A stretch of DNA of 64,000 nt from Symsagittifera roscoffensis (Eukaryota; Xenacoelomorpha; Acoela; Convolutidae). Made by a program: the position numbers and the translations under genes. Positions 22,339-33,559 of the stretch are shown in pieces. The notes below the pieces were generated by a model. The model saw nothing but the letters and a program-made list of their open reading frames with translations. It had not been told where the DNA came from and searched no databases. Within the stretch, counting starts at the first letter, position 1. Every line of letters begins with the position of its first letter. The DNA lies in NCBI RefSeq assembly GCF_963678635.1, contig NC_087063.1, positions 35,872,540 to 35,936,539 of the forward strand, read 5' to 3'.

Positions 22339-22776
22339 CTAATTTCCTACGATGTCTGTTCCTCTTTGTGGCGGCCTAACGTGTAAGTCCACTTTATCTT
22401 GCTTGTAGTACCACTGGTGATCATGAGCACCTGTTCCAAATGGTGTTGCATCTGTCGTAGATTTAGTCCACAGCAAAGGGACCCCTGGTGTCGGAGGGTC
22501 CACCTGTCCAACGGCTGTAGATTGCTCAGCTGGCGTTTCAGTAATCAATTTCACACTTGCATTCAGAGCTACCAATTCAGGCGGGATCTTGGCCCTTCTT
22601 CCATCTCTGGAGTAGTAATAGTTCGTGCTGAGTTTGTGAGCGGCGCCTCCCGGCAGATTGGCCGCGGGCACATCTCGTGTGGATTGTTCGGGAGCGTATC
22701 GGAGGGGTTGGTCTAACCTTTTCTTTCCGGCTAAGAAAGCACGCAGCCACTTGACAGGCTTCGAAGCAGAAGCCAT
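22339..22776 (-). CDS. NDUFA7: NADH dehydrogenase [ubiquinone] 1 alpha subcomplex subunit 7 (complex I B14.5a)
   Basis: A 145-residue protein in a single exon, from ATG at 22776 to TAG at 22339. The core, about residues 41-65, contains LPGGAAHKLSTNYYYSRDGR, matching the conserved LPxGPxHKLSxNYYxxRDGRR signature of NDUFA7, a small accessory subunit of mitochondrial respiratory complex I. The protein is longer than the human form (about 112 residues) because of a C-terminal extension rich in polar residues. An in-frame GTG precedes the ATG, but MASASK is the natural start and resembles the human N-terminus MASAT. Directly upstream (minus strand) TTTCGTTTTCAG ends about 10 bases before the ATG, so the gene has a 5'UTR intron or a trans-splice acceptor there. 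It looks intact and is the clearest complete host gene here. Confidence 0.9.
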   Translation of the reverse strand: MASASKPVKWLRAFLAGKKRLDQPLRYAPEQSTRDVPAANLPGGAAHKLSTNYYYSRDGRRAKIPPELVALNASVKLITETPAEQSTAVGQVDPPTPGVPLLWTKSTTDATPFGTGAHDHQWYYKQDKVDLHVRPPQRGTDIVGN

Positions 22777-22784
22777 CACTATAA

Positions 22785-22796
22785 TCTGAAAACGAA
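22785..22796 (-). promoter_or_regulatory. Probable 3' splice acceptor upstream of NDUFA7
   Basis: Minus strand TTTCGTTTTCAG, followed by ATTATAGTG and then the start codon. It marks the end of a 5'UTR intron or a spliced-leader addition site; the window does not show which. Confidence 0.5.
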
Positions 22797-22833
22797 ACTA
22801 CTTCTAATGAGAAAACAAGAAACTAAAGAGAAA

Positions 22834-22880
22834 ACAAGAATAGCCGGTTGCTGTGCAAATAGCACAGCATGTTCCGGCCA
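22834..22880 (+). repeat. RepA2 left terminus only
   Basis: ACAAGAATAGCCGGTTGCTG leads into a 7-bp hairpin GCTGTGC-AAATA-GCACAGC, then ATGTTCCGGCCATTC. The extra G-C pair closing this stem replaces an A-A mismatch in the copy at 20078. Confidence 0.65.
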
Positions 22881-22935
22881 TTCTTACAAACTACGATCAG
22901 AGGTAAAAAAGAACTTTTACATTAAGGAGCTCAGG

Positions 22936-23311
22936 ACATCAATATCTTTCAAAAATTTTGCCGAACTTTTTCTTAGGTCGTCCAAATTGATTTTCCGAGC
23001 TCTCCCTATGATATAAAAAGACCCTGTTTCGGCCAAAGACCGTTTTAGGCACTTTTTCGAAAAAAAGCAATTTTAGGCACTTTCTGGAAAATTTTGCAAA
23101 AAATTGCGTTTTTTCGGCGCGCGCACCCCCTCCCTCCAAATTAGTATGTAATTGGCGCCAAAGGCGCATTTAAAAATTTTTAGGGTGCGTCAGCCAAAAA
23201 TGGATATTTCAAAATAGTACACAAAGGGGGGACCCTTTGGATCGGCAGAGGTCCAATCCGAGGATGAGGGGAAGCCTTCGCGACACCCCCCTCCCCCTAA
23301 ATACGCCCCTG
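22936..23311 (+). mobile_element. hAT-type MITE, left end missing
   Basis: From TTTCAAAAATTTTGCCGAAC to the terminus ...CCCCTAAATACGCCCCTG it aligns with the MITE family, including TTGGCGCCAAAGGCGC and GGGACCCTTTGGATCGGCAG. The left inverted repeat is absent. Confidence 0.75.
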
Positions 23312-23504
23312 TTGCCAACACAATCGGAAAAAAGTCATGAACACAAGGAAACCAAAAAAAGACTATTTTTTATTTCGAAAAAAAGACTGAGGTTCTTTAC
23401 AATTAATTTTTTTTGGGACAAACGACCGCTAAGTTGAGACTTTAAGCTCCACTCTTTGATTTCTTTTTATTATTTGCACAACAACGAAATAAACATATAT
23501 GAAA

Positions 23505-24070
23505 AACATAGCCATCAGACAGTTGGAAAAGAGTCAGACAACTATCTAAGAGGCTCACTGTGATATTTTTGTCAGCAATTGAACCAATAATTTTGGGGTA
23601 ACTTTAGTTTGACTAAAGAGCCGAAAATGGTAGTTTTTGGTGTTCAATTTTAGACTCGAATTTCGCAAAACAAATTCCACCAAATGAATTCTGCTGAAAT
23701 TCCAAGCAAGATTCGTCTTCATCATTTTTTGTCTTGAGTCAACCCAATTTCGCGTTGAAAACTAATTCGTCAGGTGTAATTCGTTTCGTCCGGATAATTG
23801 AAATCTGCACGGTAGAAGTCGCACACATTTACATTTCTTCTCGCCATTCCAGCTTTTGTAATTAGAGAGCGCAAATTACCTAACTTTTAGAAGATGAACC
23901 CGAATTGAACTTAAAATTTACCTATGTGCATTCAAAAATGCATCAAAATGAATGAATGCACATCTATAATTATTAGAGCATTTAAAGACTTTTTCCTAAA
24001 AAAAACGATTAAAAAATCACCATGACCTATATAACAGTATTCACGACCTAATAAAACAGCAAAAAAATTC
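23505..24070 (+). repeat. RepC copy 1
   Basis: Interspersed repeat starting GCCATCAGACAGTTGGAAAA and running to about ACCTATATAACAGTATTCAC. Other copies lie at 25430, 40765, 49945 and in the duplicated block at 29.9-32.9 kb. A CCAAC-AGACA-GTTGG hairpin marks its left end. No coding capacity. Confidence 0.6.
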
Positions 24071-24079
24071 CTTAGTAAA

Positions 24080-25071
24080 TCTGGAAACTAAAATGCCTGC
24101 ATAATAATGAATATTGAGTGGCATTCTAACATTGAAAATTTGCGAAAAACTTCAAAGGGAATCGTTGTGGACACACAGCCGGGAAAAAAACAAGCAGAAA
24201 CGCAAAGATTTTCGGACTTTTTCAAAGCAGAAAACTTCCAGTTTACATAAAATACAATTCCTGACCGAAATCAACTTCTGAATTTTAGAAACATGCTTTT
24301 TTGAGCTAAGGAATCTAGAAGAGTTCTATAAGCATATTGCTAATCGAAAAGCTTATAAATTTTCGGGTAAATCTAAAAATCATGTCATTGCCAACTGCTT
24401 TCGAGTCAAACTGATCAAAAACTTTTTTGGCTTGCGTCTAAGTTCCTGTATTCAAAGCATGTCAATAAAACAAAAACTTCAGTTTATTTTAAATTAAAAT
24501 AATTTCAATTTCAAATTATAATTTTTTCACTAGAATTTGACATCATTTATGAAATTAGCCACGTAAAGTTATTCGACTTTTGATAGAGATAATATTGAAA
24601 TCATCAACATTATCAAACGTACTGAACAATGAAAAAGCACCATACATATATTTGATAGAATTTAAATTTAAGAAGCTTCAAATATGCTTTAGATATTCTC
24701 GCCTGACAGCAAGGGCGAATCTAGGATTTGAATGCGCGGAGGCAGCGGACGTCAAAAACCGTAAACTTAGTTCTTAATATTTTTTCAAGAGAATATCCTG
24801 GCAAGGACAGAAAAATTTAGCCTCGGTCGGTTATCATGCAAAGCTTCCCTATGCGGATGAAAGGCTCCCAGTACTACTGAGGGAATAGGGTTTCCCAACT
24901 TAAATGCGCTCTTGGTTCATTCCATCAGGCGATTTTAATTTCAGCCCAGAAAGGCAAATAGTTTCAACAGAGACATCCAGTTTCTTGCATGCAACACAGC
25001 AACCAAATCTAATGACTACTGGACTTCAAAAAAACTAACTAGCTCAGGCACATATGATTTGAGGCGAGGGT
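24080..25071. other. No gene seen; isolated MITE-end remnant
   Basis: Spacer. At about 24711-24736 AAGGGCGAATCTAGGATTTG resembles a hAT-MITE left terminus without the rest of the element. Confidence 0.4.
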
Positions 25072-25314
25072 TTATCTTCTACCGGCGGATCGCAATGACC
25101 TTTGCTCAGCTGAGGATGTTCTAGGGTTCTGCTGTGGGTAGGGGTACTGTTCCTGAGATGGCCTATGCTCCCCGTTCATTCGGGTCCGGTCGTTACTCAA
25201 GTTAGAAGGTACTTGCACGTCTTCGTCATCGTCATCTTCATCGTCGTCTTCCAGTGTTTCATTGGAGATGTCATGTTGGAATACGGGATTACGCACAACC
25301 ATCTCTTCTAAGTC
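25072..25314 (-). CDS. NPDC1: NPDC1-like gene, last coding exon
   Basis: Acceptor GATCCCTTTCAG, then GAC TTA GAA in phase 0. It encodes DLEEMVVRNPVFQHDI, then an acidic run rich in D and E (about residues 21-33), then a polar tail ending LRSAGRR and TAA. MVVRNPVF is the C-terminal NPDC1 signature. The acidic run and longer tail differ from human NPDC1. Confidence 0.85.
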   Translation of the reverse strand, partial: DLEEMVVRNPVFQHDISNETLEDDDEDDDDEDVQVPSNLSNDRTRMNGEHRPSQEQYPYPQQNPRTSSAEQRSLRSAGRR

Positions 25315-25429
25315 CTGAAAGGGATCAGAGAATACTTTAAGCCCATTGATCAACAATTATCGTTCCTCGTTCGTTACAGATAGAAAATAGAGGAGTAAAA
25401 CTGAATACTGTTCAACATAATAATTTAAA

Positions 25430-25800
25430 AAGCCAACAGACAGTTGGAAAAGAGTCAATGAACTAAAGGAAACAGAAAAAAAACTGACTTTTCTGAAAAT
25501 TTCGAAGAAAAAATTAGATGGCCTTGAAGCTTTTGAAAATCCGGAACAATTTATGATTGAAATTTTTTAGATAAAATTACCTCTATTTGAGAAAATTGGA
25601 TCAATAGGTCAAACTAAAATTCGGCTGGAAAAACTGTAAATGTCAATTCAATTTCGAATATAGAAGTAGATCACAGTTTTAGCGACCTGAACAATTTTGC
25701 TGTTCGATATTGGACAAAGGAAATGAACTGAATTTTAAAAATTTAAAATCAAACCGCGAAATTTTAGGGAGCATTCAATAAGCTTTAACTATTATAAAAA
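25430..25800 (+). repeat. RepC copy 2
   Basis: Starts GCCAACAGACAGTTGGAAAA (perfect 5-bp stem CCAAC/GTTGG) and includes AGTCAATGAACTAAAGGAAAC. It lies in the last intron of the NPDC1-like gene. Confidence 0.65.
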
Positions 25801-26049
25801 ATTTTGTGCGTAAAACAAAGAAATTATTAAAACTATAGCTCGCGCTCTGTAAAAACCAATCATAGTTGCGCTTCTTTGCAAATTTTTTTTATGTTTTTAG
25901 TCGGTACTCATGATTTTTGATATTTTTAAGTCACTTTGCTTACAATTTTTGCAGTTTTTAGTCGGTAACCTCCAATATCGACTTTCGTTTTGTAGTGTAC
26001 TTCGGCAGACTAAGAATTAAAAAGATTTAAGTGCCTGTAAGAGACTAGC

Positions 26050-26550
26050 TTAACAATTTCTCGTGGCTTAGGCCTGGAGCTCATTTATAGGTTGAAGAAA
26101 TTGGGCGAGAGAACACCAACTTGTGGTAAACTTTGTTAACCTTTCTCATGCCAGATTTTGCATCTCAACATTCAAAATATCTGAAGCGACCTTGGAGATA
26201 GGATAACAGCCATCGTTTGATGTTGGTTTTTAAGTCTAAAAGGAAACTGTGATTTACTGTGTCAGAGGCGGCCGTTAGCTTAAGTTGATTCATGAGGGTT
26301 TTTCATGATTCAGTCATTCGGTTATATGATGATTGATTTAATTAAGTGTAGCAACTGTGGACCGGGCTTTCCTAAAACCGTGTTGGTGGTCTGCTAATTG
26401 TATGTTTAGGTGTAGCTCAGGTGAGAAAATCCTTTCCATCAGTTTGGCGATTGGCGTCAGTAGTGCAATGTGGCGGAAGCTTTTCGATTTCTCCGGATCC
26501 TTTTCTGGTTTGGGGAGTAGAATTATGCGTGATATTTTCCACATTTTTGC
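26050..26550 (-). mobile_element. Jockey-like LINE fragment (reverse transcriptase)
   Basis: The open part at 26338-26544 reads SRIILLPKPEKDPEKSKSFR and LADHQHGFRKARST, reverse-transcriptase blocks typical of the Jockey group. Downstream, broken frames still show IKRWLLSYLQGR. No ends or A-tail are identified. It lies in the last intron of the NPDC1-like gene, in the same orientation as the gene. Confidence 0.75.
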
Positions 26551-26836
26551 ATTATGGTAGTGTTAATAGAGATGGTTATGATTTGTGCCAGAAATATCAG
26601 ACTATTTGGTCTAAGATAGTTTAACAAAAATTTAAGGCCATTCAGTCCAAGATAGTGTAAGTGAATGGATGTAATTCGATCTGGGCTTAGAGTTTTACTT
26701 TTTATAGGTTTTTATATTTTTTTTATAAAAAGATTTCTATTGTCGGAACAATATATGCTACATGCTTAAAATATCTTGTTATGGTTAGTTTATAATAATT
26801 ATAAAAAGTGTGAGGATTGTTATTAATTGAGCTTAC

Positions 26837-27113
26837 ATTTGAGGTAGCTAGTCCAGTGCACTCGTAAACTGTGGCAACATCCGATGAGTCGTGGGCAGAT
26901 GTGCTGACCAGAGCCACAGACTCTCGAGGTCCACTAGAGCTTCTCAAAGTACTGTTCCTGCTACTTCTTCCACTCGCCGATCCTCCTCCTCTGTCGCTGC
27001 TCAAACTGGCACCCCCGTCACTCCTATCTCCACTACTTACTCTTCCCGCACTGTCTACATTCCCACCACCCATCAGATGTTCTTTGTCTTCCTCATCCGT
27101 AAACGACTGGTTT
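26837..27113 (-). CDS. NPDC1: NPDC1-like gene, penultimate exon
   Basis: A 277-nt exon between acceptor TTGTCTTTGCAG and donor AAT|GTAAGC. Its first base completes an Ala codon split with the previous exon, and it ends in phase 0. It encodes NQSFTDEEDKEH, then a Ser/Gly-rich low-complexity stretch (about residues 17-60), then ATVYECTGLATSN. FTDEEDKEH parallels the acidic DEENEDGDF segment of human NPDC1, and TVYECTGLA matches TVYECPGLA. The Ser/Gly insert is absent from the human protein. Confidence 0.85.
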
Positions 27114-27342
27114 CTGCAAAGACAACACTACTTTTTCAGCTTGCCCAAACTTCCCTTGAGTACAGAACTGAAGAAGCACACACACATGATCCCTTGGCAA
27201 GTCGTTGCAAAAAACCGTCAAGTAAAATGATTTTGAAACAATCAAGCTTAAATTTTCAACAGCAGGCCAAAATAACAAAACAAATAAATAGACTGTAAGA
27301 TTCGCGCCCATGGCCTCTATATTGAGCGTCCATTTTCTTCAC

Positions 27343-27616
27343 AGCGATACAGTCATTTGCTGAAAATGGAAAAACTGGGTTTTCTCGCAAAACTTTGTGA
27401 TCCGTTATAGTTTAAGACACAGGGCTCCATTAATTGCTTTCTTACAACCTAAAACAAATTTTAAAAAAAATTATCTCAAAACGATACAATCATTTGCTAA
27501 AGATGGAAAAACTGGGTTTTCTCGCAAAACTTTGTGATCCGTTATAGTTTAAGACACAGGGCTCCATTAATTGCTCTTTTAACCTAAAACAAATTTTTAA
27601 AAAAATTATCTAAAAA
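27343..27616 (+). repeat. Tandem duplication, two 137-bp units
   Basis: Units at 27343-27479 and 27480-27616, both containing GGAAAAACTGGGTTTTCTCG and CAGGGCTCCATTAATTGC; they differ at only a few positions. Confidence 0.8.
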
Positions 27617-27702
27617 AAGCATTCTTTAATCGTTTGAAAAACAATCAAATTGAGCCTGCACTAAAAAAGGCTCAATTGAAAAAAGTTACATAGTATTATA
27701 AG

Positions 27703-28058
27703 CAGGGGCGGATCTAGGATTTTCTCGAGGCGGGAGGACTTTCAAAAAAAATTTTTTTTTAGGTCGACCAAATTGATTTTCTGAGCTCTCCCAAATCACT
27801 ATAAATACTCCATTTTGACCAAATTTTCCGCGTCGCAGTCAAGTTTTTGAAAAAACAGGCCAAAAAAGCAGTTTTTAGGTACTTTTGGAAAATGTTAACC
27901 AAAAAAAATCGTGTTTTTTGGCGCGCTCCCCCCTCAAAAATTAGTATATATTGGCGCCTCAGGCGCCTTTATATCGTTGGCAGAGGGTCGACGAATCCCT
28001 GAGATGAGAGAAGGGGGCGTCCGCTCCCAACCCCCACCCCCCCCTAAATCTGCTACTG
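27703..28058 (+). mobile_element. hAT-type MITE with 8-bp target duplication
   Basis: Left terminus CAGGGGCGGATCTAGGATTT, right terminus CCCTAAATCTGCTACTG, flanked by ATTATAAG at 27695-27702 and 28059-28066. Internal hairpin GGCGCC-TCA-GGCGCC. Confidence 0.85.
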
Positions 28059-28323
28059 ATTATAAGACACGCGTTACTTGAAAACAAAATTAAAAATCAG
28101 GAAAAGCAAAACCACTTCTATCTTTACTTTTTCATTAAAGATAAATTATTTTAAACCACACAAGGGATCCGGAAATTTCACTTAAATATTTCGGTTTCCC
28201 GCGAGCAAAGCGATGCTAACTTTGTACTATAAGAATGCAGAAGTTCTGAGAGAAATGAATGTGAGCAAACATTTATCGCTTAAAACACTGAAATTTGTGC
28301 GAATAAATTCTACCCTAAAAACG

Positions 28324-29210
28324 AACAAGACTGCTCATATATCAGGGCAAAGCCCTGGATGTTCCGACTGCTACTTAATTCATACCGAATAAATTTCGAG
28401 AAAAAAAATCATTGAAAACCTGTAAATTTTGGACAATATTAAAGATCAAGTGTGAAAATTTGGGGCTGTATAAAATAGCATATAAATATAATAGCATAAA
28501 TTTTTGCCGGCTTTTTATTCGTGTCATCGCGTGCTTTTCTAAATTTTAAATTCTGAAAGAGCAATAAATATCGTGGTTCTAACAAAACTGAATGAACATT
28601 TCGTGGCAGATTCATAACTAATTAATCATCATATTATTTTTTTAAAACAAAAAAACTGAATAAAAGCTAAATCAATTCTTTTGTTAAGCTAATTTTCAAA
28701 CAATTTACAAACAAATTTCTGATATAAAATAACGAAATCGATAGACGGAATGCTGTAGATGGTATAATTATCATGAAATTTGATTCGTTAATATGTAATT
28801 TAACATCTTTGAAATTTTATGCTATTTTATCTGTAAGCTGGAATAACGGTTCCCGAAAATTTGTGTCGTATAAAATTAATATGACTGATTAGATAGCTGG
28901 CCTCAATTGAATTTGGAACGATTTTGTTGAGCGGGATAATTCGCCACGCATATATAATTCGCATAAATAAAATCAACAAAGCGCGCATGAATTAGTCCAG
29001 AGCCTGGCCAATTTTGTAACTTTCAAACCCCAGAGCTCTGCAAAAACTGATCAGGGTTCGGAGGTAAAAATCTTTTCAAATTTGATTTCACGGAGTCAAT
29101 ATCTTCAATGGGGCATAAAAAATTTTTGTTTAAAAAATATTATTTCGATCGCCAAAAATTGACTGAATAAAAAACAACACGCATAACATTCCGTTTTCTT
29201 CGAAAGAAAC
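28324..29210 (+). repeat. RepA copy, long form
   Basis: Starts GAACAAGACTGCTCATATAT, has the best-preserved hairpin CAGGGC-AAA-GCCCTG, then GATGTTCCGACTG, and ends near CCGTTTTCTTCGAAAG. Its right half matches unit 2 of the pair at 4.9-8.5 kb. Confidence 0.75.
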
Positions 29211-29857
29211 TTCAACCTCTTGATTTGTTATGAGTCCGCCAAATCTCCCAATTTTGATTTAAAAAAGTACAATTCAAAATACATGAAATCTAGGAATATT
29301 TACGTCTGAAACAACCAAATATCACATATTAATTTCATAGGATCAACCGTTCAATCCCCCCCGCCCAAGTCCAATTAGGGGAGGAAATTATCAATTTTTC
29401 ATAAGCTAACTTTGAGTACACTCTAGATTCGTTCAAAATTAACCGTATTATTAAAGAAATTGAATTAAAGCATTTATCTGGGTTATTAATAGCATACAAA
29501 TGCAATCCCACAAAAAATGTTCTGTCCAATTTTATTTGCGCGTTTGTATGAAATTCATATTTTACACAGAAATATTTTTCAAATTAATACAAGCCTGGGG
29601 TGGGCATTCTACTTGGGTAGGTCACTTGGGAGGGGAGATTGCGCGGTTGATCCATTTCATAAATTTGATCCGTAAAGCCAATTTTGATCGATAAAGGGAC
29701 TTTTTTTAACAATAAATATTCATCCTTATTACTAATTTACGGTCAATTTAAACGTCCAATACACGGATCTAAACTCAATGAAACTCGAAATCCCATTTTT
29801 TGATGTTGCAGTTTTTTGTTCAAGCCAACTGCACCGTAAGGCATGCTTTCTTCGAAC

Positions 29858-29920
29858 ATAGCCAATCGAAGATTGGAAAAAAGTAATGAACGTAAGCAGA
29901 CATTAAAAAACACTTCGAAT
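29858..29920 (+). repeat. RepC left terminus bordering the duplicated block
   Basis: AGCCAATCGAAGATTGGAAA forms CCAATC-GAA-GATTGG, a different stem sequence from other RepC copies but the same structure. Confidence 0.5.
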
Positions 29921-30227
29921 TTCAACGAAAAATATTGATGCCCTTTAAGCTCTTTGAATTTCTAGAACGACTTACGATTGGCGCTTCTTTGATAACATAA
30001 ACCCAACTTGAGACACAGAGGCGAAGTTGCACTTCGCATACACAAGCAAAAAACTGAATGAAATAAACTTTGATTCTATATAAATGCTAAGTAACGCAAG
30101 CCAATTATGACGCATCAGCAGTACCAGTCAATTTGAAAAAAAAAAAAGAAATTCACCTACTAATATGCCTATTTATAGAGCGGACGCATTTTAACTAGTA
30201 TAAGAAAAATTTCATTTAAAACATCCG

Positions 30228-30294
30228 ACTCTGCCCAGGTTCGAACCCTCTGGTTTTTTGCGGGTCTGCTTCGCTACCTCTACGCTACAGATCC
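30228..30294 (-). repeat. tRNA-like sequence in duplication unit 1
   Basis: Minus strand has GGATCTG at the 5' end and CAGAGTC at the 3' end (five pairs plus a wobble), TAGCGTAGAGGTAGC like a D-arm/A-box and GGGTTCGAACCTGGG like a T-arm/B-box. The anticodon arm is degenerate. Probably a tRNA pseudogene or SINE head. Confidence 0.5.
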
Positions 30295-31737
30295 ATGATA
30301 GCTCGAAGCTAAAGTGCTCTTTGTAATAAAATATTCTGTGTTAATATAATTCGCATTGGCTGTACTTAATAGCTGGTTATTGATCTACTGCAATAAAAGA
30401 ACACTTTCAAAATGAACACTAATATTTGCGACTTGGGTTGGAAACAAAGAGAGTTCATACTATCACACGAGCTTTGCTTGTCAAAACTGGATCAATAGGT
30501 AAAATTTTCATTCCGCTGGAAATCTAAAAATTAAATTCCACTTTCGAAACTAGAAATAGTTAGTGTTTTTCGCGCCATTTCCACGTTCGTATTTGGAGAG
30601 AGCTATTTACGTCACCTTCAGCATGAATTTCAATTAAACTCAAAAAGTGCAATTATACCTAATTGCATTCATAAATACATCAATATGTATGAATGCTCAT
30701 CTGTAGTTATTAGAGACTTTTAAGACTTTTCCTTAAAAAAATATCTACGTTGATTACTCTTTATCAAGACATAGTAGATAATATAAGCTTATTCGTAAAA
30801 GTATCAGCAGGTTAATGACTAAAATGCATCTCAGACCGAAGTCAAAAACACAATCACAGGCATGAAGTTAAAGACTGTACATGATGAGTAGCCTAATTAT
30901 TGCGATAAACTTATTAAATAGTTTTAGGTGAGACTTGGCTACTGAAACACCGATTTCCTTTGAAGTCCACTTAGCGAAAACGACAGTGACACCAAAAAAC
31001 AATTAGACAAAATCCACAAAACCTGCGGTAGAAAAAGCCATCAGCAAGACGATTCCTTCGATAGTGAATGGTACAGATGAGTTTCGAATTGCATTGAGCG
31101 CTTTTAGAGGCTACCGAAAAAACGGAAATGGGTTGATAGACGAAAATTTTGCTTCGAACTCAGCGCAAGAAAAAATGAACTGATGTCAAATGCAAAGCAG
31201 AAAAATAGAAACAAAACAAAGAAAAAATAGAACTTTGGGCAAAATTGGATAAAAAATCAATGAATATGCATAATCAATCAATCAGAGAAAACAAAACGTG
31301 AAGCAGAAAAGTTAGACACAGGGGCGGATAACTACGTTAATTACTCTTAAACTCTACCCTCTTTTCCATTAAAGCGAATACAACGCATACTTTCAAAATG
31401 GCCAATGCAAAAGAAATGTGCTAGTGCTAAATTCAACGAAAAATATAGATGCCCTTTAAGCTCTTTGAATTTCTAGAACGACTTACGATTGGCGCTTCTT
31501 TGATAACATAAACCCAACTTGAGACACAGAGGCGAAGTTGCACTTCGCATACACAAGCAAAAAACTGAATGAAATAAACTTTGATTCTATATAAATGCTA
31601 AGTAACGCAAGCCAATTATGACGCATCAGCAGTACCAGTCAATTTGAAAAAAAAAAAGAAATTCACCTACTAATATGCCTATTTATAGAGCGGACGCATT
31701 TTAACTAGTATAAGAAAAATTTCATTTAAAACATCCG

Positions 31738-31804
31738 ACTCTGCCCAGGTTCGAACCCTCTGGTTTTTTGCGGGTCTGCTTCGCTACCTCTACGCTACAG
31801 ATCC
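31738..31804 (-). repeat. tRNA-like sequence in duplication unit 2
   Basis: Identical copy of 30228-30294 in the second duplication unit. Confidence 0.5.
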
Positions 31805-33148
31805 ATGATAGCTCGAAGCTAAAGTGCTCTTTGTAATAAAATATTCTGTGTTAATATAATTCGCATTGGCTGTACTTAATAGCTGGTTATTGATCTACTG
31901 CAATAAAAGAACACTTTCAAAATGAACACTAATATTTGCGACTTGGGTTGGAAACAAAGAGAGTTCATACTATCACACGAGCTTTGCTTGTCAAAACTGG
32001 ATCAATAGGTAAAATTTTCATTCCGCTGGAAATCTAAAAATTAAATTCCACTTTCGAAACTAGAAATAGTTAGTGTTTTTCGCGCCATTTCCACGTTCGT
32101 ATTTGGAGAGAGCTATTTACGTCACCTTCAGCATGAATTTCAATTAAACTCAAAAAGTGCAATTATACCTAATTGCATTCATAAATACATCAATATGTAT
32201 GAATGCTCATCTGTAGTTATTAGAGACTTTTAAGACTTTTCCTTAAAAAAATATCTACGTTGATTACTCTTTATCAAGACATAGTAGATAATATAAGCTT
32301 ATTCGTAAAAGTATCAGCAGGTTAATGACTAAAATGCATCTCAGACCGAAGTCAAAAACACAATCACAGGCATGAAGTTAAAGACTGTACATGATGAGTA
32401 GCCTAAATATTGCGATAAACTTATTAAATAGTTTTAGGTGAGACTTGGCTACTGAAACACCGATTTCCTTTGAAGTCCACTTAGCGAAAACGACAGTGAC
32501 ACCAAAAAACAATTAGACAAAATCCACAAAACCTGCGGTAGAAAAAGCCATCAGCAAGACGATTCCTTCGATAGTGAATGGTACAGATGAGTTTCGAATT
32601 GCATTGAGCGCTTTTAGAGGCTACCGAAAAAACGGAAATGGGTTGATAGACGAAAATTTTGCTTCGAACTCAGCGCAAGAAAAAATGAACTGATGTCAAA
32701 TGCAAAGCAGAAAAATAGAAACAAAACAAAGAAAAAATAGAACTTTGGGCAAAATTGGATAAAAAATCAATGAATATGCATAATCAATCAATCAGAGAAA
32801 ACAAAACGTGAAGCAGAAAAGTTAGACACAGGGGCGGATAACTACGTTAATTACTCTTAAACTCTACCCTCTTTTCCATTAAAGCGAATACAACGCATAC
32901 TTTCAAAATGGCCAATGCAAAAGAAATGTGCTAGTGCTAAATTGATGAGCAAATGCTTATGCGATCTAGCTCAGAAAAAAACCAGCAAACTTCAGAAAAC
33001 AAGTGTTATTCCACCTCTCTATACATTCCTATGTTACAGAAGTTAACTACGCTAACAGAAGTTTTTAGTTTTGGTAGTTAGTCTCTACAAATTTTCCATT
33101 TCAAGTGTTAGTTTTAGAGTCGAGCTGATTTTATTTTAACCAACTCAC

Positions 33149-33228
33149 GCTTCTTGTTCCAACAGTTGTTTCTTCTTCAATTGGTAGTGGTACAAATGAG
33201 CACTGTGGGCCAACTGCTCGTCTCCAGG
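33149..33228 (-). CDS. NPDC1: NPDC1-like gene, exon with the PGD...YHYQ signature
   Basis: An 80-nt exon between acceptor TTTTTGCTCTAG and donor GC|GTGAGT. It encodes PGDEQLAHSAHLYHYQ then LKKKQLLEQEA, the most conserved segment of the family. It starts in phase 0 and leaves two bases for the next exon. Confidence 0.9.
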
Positions 33229-33488
33229 CTAGAGCAAAAATGAGAAAATGACTTATTTTAATTCTAAAATATTTCCATACCCTAGAAATTCTTCTTACGA
33301 TGAGAACAGTGTGAACATAGGCTTCTTTGGAGTGCAGAGAAAACAATGTTAAAGAACAACCCAAAGTGTAAGCAAGAAATTTCGGTTTAATCCAAAAACC
33401 ATCGCTCAAACATCAAATAAACAGGTTTCATCACATTTACTTGATGTTTAACAGTTCTAATACCCAAATACCCAATTTGTCCACTTAC

Positions 33489-33556
33489 TGAGTTTCTGAG
33501 AGTCTTCCTCGTCTCCCGTTTGCCAGGCGTGTCTGGACTCTTTCCAGTCGCTTCCC
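33489..33556 (-). CDS. NPDC1: NPDC1-like gene, exon between membrane and PGD exons
   Basis: A 68-nt exon between GATTCAG and CA|GTAAGT, encoding EATGKSPDTPGKRETRKTLR NS as part of the basic juxtamembrane tail. Phase fits both neighbours: two bases complete a Trp codon, and it ends in phase 0. Confidence 0.75.
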
Positions 33557-33559
33557 CTG

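Larger units (their letters stand above)
29921..32942 (+). repeat. Recent 1.5-kb tandem duplication
   Basis: Units 29921-31431 and 31432-32942, period 1511 bp, with only about three differences (an A-run length change and two substitutions). The unit is made of older repeats: RepC-like sequence, a tRNA-like segment, a short hairpin GCGAAGT-TGC-ACTTCGC, and a motif shared with LINE 5' regions. No coding frame. It lies in a 6-kb intron of the NPDC1-like gene. Confidence 0.9.

Noticed and set aside
26871-27298. Two plus-strand frames of 119 and 135 codons
   Set aside because: Antisense of the NPDC1-like exon, whose splice sites, phase and motifs support the minus strand.
30228-30294. Functional tRNA gene
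   Set aside because: Acceptor and T-arm pairing are imperfect and the anticodon arm is degenerate.
31321-31334. CAGGGGCGGATA, like a hAT-MITE end (also near 32830)
   Set aside because: Only the terminal dozen bases match; no element follows.
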